Below the pieces are notes generated by a model. That model did no database searches. It saw nothing but the letters and a program-made list of their open reading frames with translations, and was not told the origin of the DNA. This document shows positions 42,605-51,242 of a stretch of 64,000 nt of DNA, piece by piece; the first letter of the stretch is position 1; each line of letters opens with the position of its first letter. The DNA is from JAYQKL01 sp038142705 (lineage in GTDB: Bacteria > Pseudomonadota > Alphaproteobacteria > RS24). The position numbers and the translations under genes were made by a program. The stretch covers positions 744,001-808,000 of the forward strand of contig OZ244224.1 of NCBI GenBank assembly GCA_965217015.1, written 5' to 3'.

Positions 42605-43037
42605 GCCAACTCCATTTCGCGAGTCCTGAAAGCTCGATATTAGCTATGATTCAGCGATAAAGACCAGACTATATTCTAGTCCTGCTAAGCCCCGCAAATG
42701 TTCAGTCTCGCCCCTGCCGTTATGATAGCTTGCAAATTCACCTTTTGGCGAGTAAACATAGGCAGTGATGTTTCAAACATCCGAATCGCGGGCCGTATCT
42801 CTTTACACTCCGCACCAGATTTTTAACGCCATTTGGCATGCAGGAGCAAAAAGCGGATGTTTTTTTCAAAAAAACAATCCCTCTTACAAGAAACAAACCC
42901 TATGAAGCTTGATATGATCGCTTCACGGAAGCCTGCTCTTTGCAAAATTTTTAACATTTTTAATCACAACATCTCCGCTTTGACTGACAATAATTTGTCT
43001 TTGTGTCAAAACGCCCGAGATGTTTTTGGAGCTTTCA
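42605..43037. other. Long leader region between amiC and rne
   Basis: 433 bp without a supported gene; small ORFs here lack ribosome sites or family features. It must hold the divergent promoters of amiC and rne. A perfect palindrome TGTTTTTTT-C-AAAAAAACA lies at 42858-42876. A nested dyad at 42980-43009 (TTGAC..GTCAA outside, GACAA-TAAT-TTGTC inside) ends 17 bases before the rne ribosome site GGAG. Confidence 0.6.
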
Positions 43038-45542
43038 ATGACAAACAAAATGCTAATCGATGCAAGCCACCCGGAAGAAACACGGGTCGTGGTTTTGCGC
43101 GACAATCAAGTCGAGGAATTCGACTTCGAATCGGAGAACAAACGCCCATTACGGGGTAATATTTACCTCGCCCAAGTCACCCGCGTTGAACCAAGCCTAC
43201 AAGCCGCCTTTGTGGAATATGGCGGCAATCGTCACGGGTTTTTGGCGTTTAATGAAATTCACCCTGATTATTATCAAATTCCGGTTTCTGACCGCGAACA
43301 ACTTCTTATGGAATTAGATGAAGAAGAGCGCGAGACAGCAACTATTGAGGAGTCCAATATCAAGCCTGAAAAATCTTCATCAGACGAAGAAGATGGGGAA
43401 ACAGAAAATGGCCCATCGGTTGAAGATATTGGTGGCGATGCCCATGAAGAGGCTTCGACAAGCGGGCGCACAAGGCGTCACTCTCGGAAATATAAAATTC
43501 AGGAAGTGATTAAAAGACGCCAAGTCATTTTAATTCAGGTGGTGAAAGAAGAGCGCGGCAATAAAGGCGCGGCGCTGACAACCTATCTGTCGCTGGCAGG
43601 GCGCTATTGCGTGCTGATGCCCAACACAGCGCGCGGCGGCGGTATTTCGCGGAAAATTAACAATTCCTCTGACCGCCAGAAATTAAGAAAAATTGTTGAA
43701 AAACTAGATGTTGCAAAAGGCATGGGGCTGATTATCCGCACGGCGGGGGCGCAACGCACCTCCACAGATATAAAGCGCGATTATCAATATTTGACCCGTA
43801 TGTGGGAAAATATCCGCACCCTGACAATGGAAAGCACGGCTCCAAGCCTAGTCTATGAAGAAGGCAGCCTGATTAAGCGCAGCATTCGGGATTTATATAA
43901 TAAAGATTTTGATGAAATCTTAATTCAAGGCGATGACGGCTATAAAGACGCGAAAGACTATATGAAAATGCTGATGCCGAGCCATGCCCGCAAGGTGAAG
44001 CAATATAAAGACGACACGCCTATTTTTCATAATAATAATATTGAGACTCAGCTTTCATCAATGTTCAACCCTGTCGCGAATTTGCCGTCAGGCGGTTATC
44101 TTGTGATTAACCAAACAGAAGCTTTGGTCGCAATTGATGTCAATTCTGGCCGCGCCACGAAAGAACATAGTATTGAGCAAACAGCTTTGCAGACAAACCT
44201 TGAGGCAGCCCGCGAGGTTGCCCGTCAGGCGCGCCTGCGTGATTTGGCTGGCTTGCTGGTTATCGACTTTATCGACATGGACGAGAACCGCAATAATCGT
44301 GCGGTTGAACGCAAGCTGAAAGAAGCGCTGAAAAATGACCGCGCCCGGATTCAGGTTGGGAAAATCAGCCCCTTTGGTTTGCTTGAAATGTCACGCCAGC
44401 GCATGCGCTCTGGTGTTTTAGAAGGCAGTAGTATTGCCTGCGACCATTGCAATGGCACTGGCATGGTGCGCTCTGTAGAAAGCCGCGCCTTGCATGTCTT
44501 GCGCCTTATTGAAGACGAAGCCATTAAAGATGATGGGCAAGATACGATAACTGTGCGGGTACCGGCAGAGGTTGCTTCTTATATTTTGAACCAAAAGCGC
44601 GCCAATCTTTCTGCAATTGAAACGCATAATGACATGACCGTGACCATCATTATTGACCCTGAACTCAATGCGATGCAGATGATGTTTGATAACACCCAAA
44701 TGGGGGGGCAAAACACTTTGGTGCGTATGGACGGCGAAAGCAGCCCTGCGGTTGAAGAGAATGGGCGAGATAAAAAACGTCGCCGCCGCCGCCGCAGAGG
44801 TGGTAAAAATAACGGCGCAGAGGATACCGCGCAGACCAACAATGAAGCGGAGACTGCGGATAGTGAAACGCAAAATGATACAGAAAATACAACTGACCAT
44901 CAGGCTGGCTATGAAGATGATGAGGACAAGCCGCGTCGGCGCCGTCGTGGCAGACGCGGGGGACGCAGACGTCGGCGTGACCGTGACCAGACTGAGGCAA
45001 ATGGTGCAATAGAGGCAGAGGCAGAAGCAGATACAGCAACAAGCGAGGCTGATGAACAAGCAACCAGCCAAACGCCTGAACTTGATGCGCCTGAAGTGCC
45101 TGGACTTGATTTGTCTGAATTAAATTCTGACGCGCCGGATAGCTCGTCTGAAACATCTGATGAGGCGGCCGCAGAAGTTAAAGCTGAAAAACCAAAACGC
45201 GGCAGACGCCGTTCTAAAAAAGCGGAAGCAGAAGCGGAATCAGAAACCGTTTCTGATGAAGAGGCGCCGAAAAAGAAACGCAAACGCCGCACGAAAAAAT
45301 CAGAAACAGAAGCCGAGACTGAGATAGTTTCCGACACTAATGCAGATGCTGATGCTGATGCAGCAACAGAAGCAGAAGCAGAAACAAAGAAAAAGCCGAA
45401 AAGGACCAGAAAAACCAAAGCGCGTCCAGAGGACGAAACAAAGACTGACGCCTCTGATGCAGATAATTCTGGTGCTGATGGTGCTGATGGTGCTGATGAT
45501 ACGGGAAATGAACCCAAGCGGTCTGGGTGGTGGAGTCGATAA
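43038..45542 (+). CDS. rne: Ribonuclease E
   Basis: 834 residues from the ATG at 43038, after TTGGAG; an ATG six codons upstream overlaps that site. The S1 domain is interrupted by an acidic insert (about 95-150) as in other alphaproteobacteria. Catalytic D367 (VAIDVNSG) and D410 (IDFIDMDEN) keep the 43-residue spacing of E. coli D303/D346, and the zinc-link is C468-D-H-C471. The C-terminal third is disordered: Arg-rich RNA-binding patches alternate with Ala/Glu-rich stretches. It ends KRSGWWSR, like the PNPase-docking GWW motif known from Caulobacter RNase E. Role: mRNA decay and RNA processing. Confidence 0.96.
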   Translation: MTNKMLIDASHPEETRVVVLRDNQVEEFDFESENKRPLRGNIYLAQVTRVEPSLQAAFVEYGGNRHGFLAFNEIHPDYYQIPVSDREQLLMELDEEERETATIEESNIKPEKSSSDEEDGETENGPSVEDIGGDAHEEASTSGRTRRHSRKYKIQEVIKRRQVILIQVVKEERGNKGAALTTYLSLAGRYCVLMPNTARGGGISRKINNSSDRQKLRKIVEKLDVAKGMGLIIRTAGAQRTSTDIKRDYQYLTRMWENIRTLTMESTAPSLVYEEGSLIKRSIRDLYNKDFDEILIQGDDGYKDAKDYMKMLMPSHARKVKQYKDDTPIFHNNNIETQLSSMFNPVANLPSGGYLVINQTEALVAIDVNSGRATKEHSIEQTALQTNLEAAREVARQARLRDLAGLLVIDFIDMDENRNNRAVERKLKEALKNDRARIQVGKISPFGLLEMSRQRMRSGVLEGSSIACDHCNGTGMVRSVESRALHVLRLIEDEAIKDDGQDTITVRVPAEVASYILNQKRANLSAIETHNDMTVTIIIDPELNAMQMMFDNTQMGGQNTLVRMDGESSPAVEENGRDKKRRRRRRRGGKNNGAEDTAQTNNEAETADSETQNDTENTTDHQAGYEDDEDKPRRRRRGRRGGRRRRRDRDQTEANGAIEAEAEADTATSEADEQATSQTPELDAPEVPGLDLSELNSDAPDSSSETSDEAAAEVKAEKPKRGRRRSKKAEAEAESETVSDEEAPKKKRKRRTKKSETEAETEIVSDTNADADADAATEAEAETKKKPKRTRKTKARPEDETKTDASDADNSGADGADGADDTGNEPKRSGWWSR

Positions 45543-45558
45543 GCGCGTCTATCGACTC
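45533..45558 (+). terminator. Perfect hairpin across the rne stop codon
   Basis: GAGTCGATA (45533-45541) pairs fully with TATCGACTC (45550-45558) around an eight-base loop. The rne stop TAA (45540-45542) is in the stem. The following bases are T-rich but interrupted (TTACATTTCC), so it is either a weak terminator or an mRNA 3'-end stabiliser. Confidence 0.55.
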
Positions 45559-45629
45559 TTACATTTCCTTAATTTGCTAAATATCAGGCATCTGCTAGGC
45601 TGAGACCATCAAACAGCTGGATAGGTGAT

Positions 45630-46958
45630 ATGAGGTTTTTTGCGCGCACTCTGATGATATGTGCTTTTTTCATCGACCTGACAACACAGGTGATGGCGGG
45701 GGGCTATATTCGTGATGCAGAAATTGAAAAACTCCTGCGCGATTACACCAACCCGATATTATTAGCGGCAGGGCTGTCTCCAAACAAAGTCAAAATTGGA
45801 TTGATTGATGATAGGCGCATCAATGCATTTGTGGCAGGCGGCCAGAATATTTATGTGCATACGGGTCTTATCCTTGAAGCTGACAGCCCGAACATGGTGA
45901 TTGGCGTGATGGCCCACGAAACCGGACATATCACAGGCGGGCATCTTGCGCGCATGCGCGAGGCAATGGAAAATGCCAGCAGACCAGCCATTTTAGCCAC
46001 AATTTTAGGCATTGGCGCCATCGCAGCAGGGCAAGCTGATGCAGGTATGGCAATTTTGTCTGGTGGCACACAAATTGCGCAACGCAGCTTTTTGACCTAT
46101 AGCCGCGCGCAAGAATCCGCTGCTGATCAGGTCGCGATAGACCTCTTGGCGCGCACCCAGCAATCGCCAAAAGGGATTCGCGACCTTATGGACCATCTTG
46201 CAGACCAAGAAATCTTATCAGAAGTCAATCAAGACCCCTATATACGCTCGCACCCTATCTCGCGAGACCGCGCCAATTTTTATCAAAATGCTATGGATAA
46301 TTCACCCTATGGCGGCGTTCAAGACGACCCTGAACTCGTGCAGCGACACAAATTAGCGCAAGCCAAAATTTATGGTTTCTTAGACCACCCGCGCAACACC
46401 TTTCGCCGCTATGGCGACCAAACCAACACACCCGCGCTTTATGCCAAAGCCATTGCCTATCATAAACAAAGCAAACTTTCGCAAGCCATTGAGTTGATAG
46501 ACAAGCTGATTGCCCGCCAAGCTGACAATCCTTATTTTCATGAATTAAAAGGTCAGGTTTTATTCGAGGGCGGCAAGCCAATGGCCGCCATTGCACCTTA
46601 TCGGCAAAGCCTTGCCCTTGCGCCTGATGAAGCCTTGTTACAAATCGGCTTGGCCACCGCGCTTGTCGCGACTGAACAGAGCGACCATGTTGCTAAAGCC
46701 ATTCAAATTTTGAATCAAGCGATAAAATATGACCCGCAAAACACAACTGCTTATTACCAGCTTTCATTGGCTTATGGATTAAGTAATGAACCAGGCTTTG
46801 CCGAATTGGCAACAGCAGAGCGGTTTTACCTTTATGGGGCTAGCGCAAAAGCCAGCATTCATGCTAAACGAGCAGAGAAATTACTTAAAAAGGGCTCGCC
46901 ATCTTGGTTGCGCGCCAAAGATATTTTAAACGCAGCAAAAGAAGAGAAATCGAGATGA
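45630..46958 (+). CDS. M48-family metalloprotease with TPR repeats (BepA-like)
   Basis: 442 residues. Signal peptide (1-24, ending VMA), M48 domain with H96-E97-x2-H100 (HETGHITGGH) and third ligand E162 in ESAADQ, then TPR repeats from about residue 270 (for example HELKGQVLFEGGKPMAAIAPYRQSLALAP). This arrangement matches BepA/YfgC, a periplasmic protease and chaperone for outer-membrane protein assembly. TAGGTGAT precedes the ATG. Its stop overlaps the start of the DsbA-like gene (ATGA). Confidence 0.9.
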   Translation: MRFFARTLMICAFFIDLTTQVMAGGYIRDAEIEKLLRDYTNPILLAAGLSPNKVKIGLIDDRRINAFVAGGQNIYVHTGLILEADSPNMVIGVMAHETGHITGGHLARMREAMENASRPAILATILGIGAIAAGQADAGMAILSGGTQIAQRSFLTYSRAQESAADQVAIDLLARTQQSPKGIRDLMDHLADQEILSEVNQDPYIRSHPISRDRANFYQNAMDNSPYGGVQDDPELVQRHKLAQAKIYGFLDHPRNTFRRYGDQTNTPALYAKAIAYHKQSKLSQAIELIDKLIARQADNPYFHELKGQVLFEGGKPMAAIAPYRQSLALAPDEALLQIGLATALVATEQSDHVAKAIQILNQAIKYDPQNTTAYYQLSLAYGLSNEPGFAELATAERFYLYGASAKASIHAKRAEKLLKKGSPSWLRAKDILNAAKEEKSR

Positions 46959-47716
46959 TGATGCAAAAAAACAATGTGATAAAGAAACTCATGGCAATAT
47001 GCAGCCTGTTCATTATTTGCATCACAAGCCAGACAGTCACTGTGTCAGCGAATGAAACCCCTGCACCGCAAAATCAGGCTGAATTGGAAAAATTTATTGC
47101 TGATTATTTGCTCAATAACCCTGATGTGCTGGTCAAAGCGTTAGATAATGCGCAGGAATATATGACCGAGCAAAGCAAACGGCTTCAGGCTGAAAAACTC
47201 AAATCATTAGCTGATGAATTAACCAATGATAATCGTGACTTCTCAATAGGTCCTGCCAATGCCAAAGTCACAATTGTTGAGTTTTTTGATTATAATTGCG
47301 GTTACTGCAAAAAGGCCTTGGGTGATGTTATGCAACTGCTTGAAAAAAATGACGATGTGCGAGTGGTCTTTAAGGAGCTGCCAATACTTGGCCCCACCTC
47401 GCGCACGGCAGCTGAAATGGCCTTAACCGCCAAATCTAATGAAGACTATATGGCGATACATACTGAACTTTTGAGCCAAAAAGGAGGCCTCTCACCTGCC
47501 CGTATTGACGCGATTGCACAGCGTTTTGGGATTAACACCGCTACAGACAGAGCCAAGCGGACGAGCAAGGCTATGAAAACACATCTTGATGACACACGCC
47601 GTTTGGCTCTTGAATTGGGCATTAACGGCACGCCAGGTTTTGTGATTGGTGACCAGATTATTCCAGGCGCGGTGCCTTATGCGCAGCTACAAGCCGCGGT
47701 GGACGCGCTCAAATAA
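46955..47716 (+). CDS. DsbA-family periplasmic thiol:disulfide protein
   Basis: 253 residues starting at the ATG that overlaps the M48 stop; two further ATGs follow directly. Hydrophobic signal segment (about 9-33), helical region (40-90), then a thioredoxin fold with C115-G-Y-C118 and the cis-Pro loop INGTPGFVIGDQIIPG. This is the Com1/DsbA-like group (DUF domain N-terminal helix LNNPDVLVKAL). The overlap with a periplasmic protease suggests a shared job in envelope protein folding. Whether it oxidises or isomerises is not clear. Confidence 0.9.
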   Translation: MMMQKNNVIKKLMAICSLFIICITSQTVTVSANETPAPQNQAELEKFIADYLLNNPDVLVKALDNAQEYMTEQSKRLQAEKLKSLADELTNDNRDFSIGPANAKVTIVEFFDYNCGYCKKALGDVMQLLEKNDDVRVVFKELPILGPTSRTAAEMALTAKSNEDYMAIHTELLSQKGGLSPARIDAIAQRFGINTATDRAKRTSKAMKTHLDDTRRLALELGINGTPGFVIGDQIIPGAVPYAQLQAAVDALK

Positions 47717-47726
47717 AGAAATAGGA

Positions 47727-48524
47727 TTAAATTAGCCCCGCTAAAGGCGAGCTTGGATCCGCATATTGCTTTTTCGCCATGCGTCCGGCTAAATAGGCTT
47801 GCCGGCCCGCTATGACTGCATGCTTCATTGCCTCTGCCATCAAAATCGGGTTTTGCGCGCCAGCAATTGCAGTGTTCATCAACACCGCATCACAGCCTAA
47901 TTCCATCGCAATAGCTGCATCAGAAGCGGTGCCAACGCCTGCATCAACCAGAACTGGCACATTTGATTGCTCAATAATCAATCGGATATTAACGGGGTTT
48001 TGTATACCCAAACCAGAGCCAATTGGCGCACCAAGTGGCATAATGGCACAACACCCCATATCCTCTAATTCTTTCGTCATAATCGGATCATCAGAACAAT
48101 AGACCATGACTTCAAAACCATCTTTTAACAGCAATTCAGCCGCCCGTAATGTTTCTGGCATATTGGGATAAAGCGTTTTTTCATCACCTAAAACTTCTAG
48201 TTTTACAAGGTTCCAGCCCCCCGCCTCTCTGGCAAGGCGCAAAGTGCGCACCGCATCTTCTCCTGTAAAACAACCAGCTGTGTTGGGCAAATATGTGTAT
48301 TTCTTTTGGTCCAGATAATCGACCAGCATCGGCTGGTTCGTGTCTGTTAAATTCACCCGCCGCACCGCAACCGTGACGATTTCTGCCCCAGCCGCTTCTG
48401 CCGCCGCCGCGTTTTCAGCATAGTCTTTATATTTCCCCGTGCCGATAATAAGGCGCGACTGATAGGTTTTGCCCGCAATCACAAGCGGTTCATCTTTTGG
48501 CATTGTTTTTTCCGTCTCAGACAT
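47727..48524 (-). CDS. thiG: Thiazole synthase ThiG
   Basis: 265 residues from the ATG at 48524 behind GGAGGTGG; a TTG two codons upstream is less likely. Markers: LIIGTGKYKDY, VTVAVRRVN, LPNTAGCFTGEDAVR, WNLVKLEVLGD (Schiff-base Lys) and PVLVDAGVGTASDAA. With ThiS thiocarboxylate it forms the thiazole phosphate of thiamine. It is two bases behind thiS. No TPP riboswitch is apparent upstream of the pair. Confidence 0.96.
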   Translation of the reverse strand: MSETEKTMPKDEPLVIAGKTYQSRLIIGTGKYKDYAENAAAAEAAGAEIVTVAVRRVNLTDTNQPMLVDYLDQKKYTYLPNTAGCFTGEDAVRTLRLAREAGGWNLVKLEVLGDEKTLYPNMPETLRAAELLLKDGFEVMVYCSDDPIMTKELEDMGCCAIMPLGAPIGSGLGIQNPVNIRLIIEQSNVPVLVDAGVGTASDAAIAMELGCDAVLMNTAIAGAQNPILMAEAMKHAVIAGRQAYLAGRMAKKQYADPSSPLAGLI

Positions 48525-48526
48525 GC

Positions 48527-48727
48527 TCAACCACCTCCAATAAAATGAACAATCTCAATGCGGTCACCATCTGCAAGCAGTTGTTTCGCAAAGCTTGATT
48601 TCGGCACAATTTGTAAATTGCGCTCCACGGCCAGTTTTTTCTCCGGTAAATCGAAATGTTGGATTAAACGCGCAATCGTCCAGCCCGCCTCGATTTCCAA
48701 AGTTTCTCCATTAACCATAATTTTCAT
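48527..48727 (-). CDS. thiS: Sulfur carrier protein ThiS
   Basis: 66 residues with a beta-grasp fold pattern (MKIMVNGETLEIEAG start, VPKSSFAKQLL) and the required C-terminal Gly-Gly (ends FIGGG). The terminal glycine is converted to thiocarboxylate and gives sulfur to ThiG. It lies directly before thiG. Confidence 0.93.
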   Translation of the reverse strand: MKIMVNGETLEIEAGWTIARLIQHFDLPEKKLAVERNLQIVPKSSFAKQLLADGDRIEIVHFIGGG

Positions 48728-48963
48728 GACTTTGTTCTAACCAAAAAACATAAGCTTAACAATCTGGATTCGAATTTTCCTAACATGAAAACAAAAAAAT
48801 AATAAAACTTTATCCCGATATCCGACAAATCATTGAGAAAATTTGCGAATTCAGTCACTATTGGCCTTTCAATCCTAAAAATCTCGCATTCAAGCGGCAA
48901 TCAGGTTATAAGGATATGGACTTAAATAGGGTTTAGAGCAGGCATCAATAGGCAATATCAAAA

Positions 48964-49395
48964 ATGTCAAAACCAATTTACATCATTAACGGGCCAAATC
49001 TCAATTTACTGGGACAGCGTGAACCAGATGTTTATGGCACAACGACACTTGCTGATATTGAGGCCATGTGCCACGCGGAAGCTGAAAAGATAGGCAAGAC
49101 TGTCCAGTTCTCGCAATCAAATGATGAAGGGCAACTGGTTGATTTAATCCAAGAAGCCCGTCAAAAGGCCAGCGCTCTGATTATCAATGCAGGGGCTTAT
49201 ACCCATACATCTGTCGCTATTTTAGATGCCCTCCAAACTCTGGATATACCCATTTTGGAAGTGCATTTATCCAATATTTTTAAGCGTGAAGCTTTTCGGC
49301 ATCATTCCTATATTTCACCTGTGGCGCGTGGCGTCATGTGTGGATTTGGCGCGATGGGCTATGCGCTTGCCATTCAAAGTCTCAATAATGATTAA
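48964..49395 (+). CDS. aroQ: 3-dehydroquinate dehydratase, type II
   Basis: 143 residues. NGPNLNLLGQREPDVYG carries the catalytic Tyr and Arg; NAGAYTHTSVAILDAL and EVHLSNIFKRE hold the active-site His and substrate-binding residues. It converts 3-dehydroquinate to 3-dehydroshikimate. It begins the cluster aroQ-accB-accC-aat, with accB 19 bp on. The 236 bp upstream hold its promoter and that of thiS, but I cannot place clear -35/-10 pairs. Confidence 0.96.
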   Translation: MSKPIYIINGPNLNLLGQREPDVYGTTTLADIEAMCHAEAEKIGKTVQFSQSNDEGQLVDLIQEARQKASALIINAGAYTHTSVAILDALQTLDIPILEVHLSNIFKREAFRHHSYISPVARGVMCGFGAMGYALAIQSLNND

Positions 49396-49414
49396 CCAAT
49401 AGAGGAATCCCCCC

Positions 49415-49867
49415 ATGACATCAAAATCTTCTGATAGCAAACGCATCCGTCAACTTGCGGAACTGTTAGATGAGACGAATTTGTCTGAAATCGAAATTGA
49501 AAGCGATGGCACACGCATTCGTGTGGCGCGCCAAGTCAGTGTAAGCGCGCCTGTGGTATCTGCACCCGCACCAGCACCAACTGCCGCGCCTGCCGCCCCT
49601 GCTGAAGCCGAGACAGCTGACTTATCCGCCCACCCGGGCGCGGTCAAATCACCCATGGTTGGCACGGCCTATTTAGCTCCAGAACCTGGCGCCGCCCCCT
49701 TTGTGAAAGCAGGCGACTCAGTTTCAGAAGGCCAGACCATTTTAATTGTCGAAGCCATGAAAACCATGAACCCGATATCCGCCCCCAAAAGCGGCACGAT
49801 TAAGCAAATATGTGTTGGCAACGCCCAGCCTGTAGAGTTTGGCGAAGTGCTGGTCATTATTGACTAA
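49415..49867 (+). CDS. accB: Biotin carboxyl carrier protein of acetyl-CoA carboxylase
   Basis: 150 residues. N-terminal helix, Ala/Pro-rich linker (about 48-68), and a C-terminal lipoyl/biotinyl domain with EAMKTMN; the biotinylated lysine is K116. It carries CO2 between AccC and the carboxyltransferase. AGAGGAA lies before the ATG. accC follows 13 bp later. Confidence 0.96.
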   Translation: MTSKSSDSKRIRQLAELLDETNLSEIEIESDGTRIRVARQVSVSAPVVSAPAPAPTAAPAAPAEAETADLSAHPGAVKSPMVGTAYLAPEPGAAPFVKAGDSVSEGQTILIVEAMKTMNPISAPKSGTIKQICVGNAQPVEFGEVLVIID

Positions 49868-49880
49868 TTGGGGACACAAA

Positions 49881-51233
49881 ATGATTTCTAAAGTTTTAAT
49901 TGCCAATCGCGGGGAGATTGCCCTGAGGGTCATTCGGGCTTGCCAAGAAATGGGCATTGCGACAGTCGCTGTGCATTCAACAGCTGATGAAAACGCGATG
50001 CATGTGCGCTTGGCTGATGAAAGCGTGTGCTTGGGGCCTGCACCTGCTGCGCAAAGCTATTTATGCATTCCGGCGATTATCGCCGCCTGCGAAATCACTG
50101 GCGCAGATGCGGTGCATCCCGGCTATGGGTTTTTGTCAGAAAACGCCAAATTTGTTGATGTGCTTGACGAGCATGGTCTGACTTTTATTGGGCCAGAAGC
50201 TGACCATATCCGCCTGATGGGGGATAAAATTGCCGCCAAAGAAAAGGTGATGGAATTGGGTATTCCTGTTGTGCCGGGCTCTGATGGCGAGGTTTTTAGT
50301 GTTGAGGAAGCCTTAAAAATTGGGCAGGAAATTGGCTATCCTGTATTGGTAAAAGCGGCCTCTGGCGGCGGCGGGCGCGGTATGAAACTGGCCTATAATG
50401 CCGAAGAGATGCAAGAGGCCTTCACCACGGCGCGCAGCGAAGCCAAAGCCGCTTTTGGTGATGATGCTGTTTATATAGAAAAATATCTTGGGCAACCGCG
50501 TCATATTGAAATTCAGGTGATTGCGGACACACACGGCAATGTTGCACATCTTGGCGAGCGGGATTGCTCTTTACAACGCCGTCACCAAAAAGTTTTTGAA
50601 GAAGCCCCCTCCACCGTTTTAGATGACGCAGCACGCGACAAAATCGGCATGATTGTTAGCAATGCCATTAAGGGGCTGGGTTATCGCGGTGTTGGCACAG
50701 TCGAATTCCTGTTTGAAAATGGCGAGTTTTATTTTATCGAAATGAACACACGCCTGCAGGTTGAACATCCTGTCACTGAAATGATTACAGGGCTTGATTT
50801 GGTGCAAGAACAAATTCGCATTGCTTCGGGTGAGAAATTGCGGTTCACCCAAAAAGATGTTGAATTTACGGGCCATGCTGTTGAATGCCGCATCAATGCC
50901 GAGCACCCCCAAACTTTTGTTCCCTCGCCTGGAAAAATCACCCATTATCACCCGCCAGGTGGGCTGGGTGTGCGCATGGATTCGGCTGTTTATGGCGGTT
51001 ATGCAATCCCGCCGCATTATGACAGTTTGATAGGTAAGCTTATTGTTTATGGTCAAACGCGGGAAGAATGCTTGAAAAGACTCAAAAGATCCCTAAATGA
51101 ATTTGTAATTGATGGTGTAAACACCACAATTCCACTTTTTGAAGACTTGCTCACCAATGAAGATTTTCAAAAAGCGGATTATGATATTCATTGGCTTGAA
51201 AACTATCTTGAGGGCCAAAACACTACCGATTAG
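49881..51233 (+). CDS. accC: Biotin carboxylase of acetyl-CoA carboxylase
   Basis: 450 residues from the ATG at 49881; a frame starting inside accB is not needed. N-terminal IANRGEIALRVIRACQEMG, ATP-grasp glycine loop ASGGGGRGMKL, catalytic EMNTRLQVEHPVTE and a C-terminal biotin carboxylase domain. It carboxylates the biotin on AccB. The aat gene starts 9 bp after its stop. Confidence 0.97.
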   Translation: MISKVLIANRGEIALRVIRACQEMGIATVAVHSTADENAMHVRLADESVCLGPAPAAQSYLCIPAIIAACEITGADAVHPGYGFLSENAKFVDVLDEHGLTFIGPEADHIRLMGDKIAAKEKVMELGIPVVPGSDGEVFSVEEALKIGQEIGYPVLVKAASGGGGRGMKLAYNAEEMQEAFTTARSEAKAAFGDDAVYIEKYLGQPRHIEIQVIADTHGNVAHLGERDCSLQRRHQKVFEEAPSTVLDDAARDKIGMIVSNAIKGLGYRGVGTVEFLFENGEFYFIEMNTRLQVEHPVTEMITGLDLVQEQIRIASGEKLRFTQKDVEFTGHAVECRINAEHPQTFVPSPGKITHYHPPGGLGVRMDSAVYGGYAIPPHYDSLIGKLIVYGQTREECLKRLKRSLNEFVIDGVNTTIPLFEDLLTNEDFQKADYDIHWLENYLEGQNTTD

Positions 51234-51242
51234 GGAGCTCGT

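Noticed and set aside
42833..43159. 108-codon open frame across the rne leader and start
   Set aside because: No ribosome site, overlaps the well-supported rne start, and no family features.
44665..45517. Long minus-strand frames opposite the rne tail
   Set aside because: They arise from the low-complexity Ala/Glu/Arg codons of rne and have no start signals.
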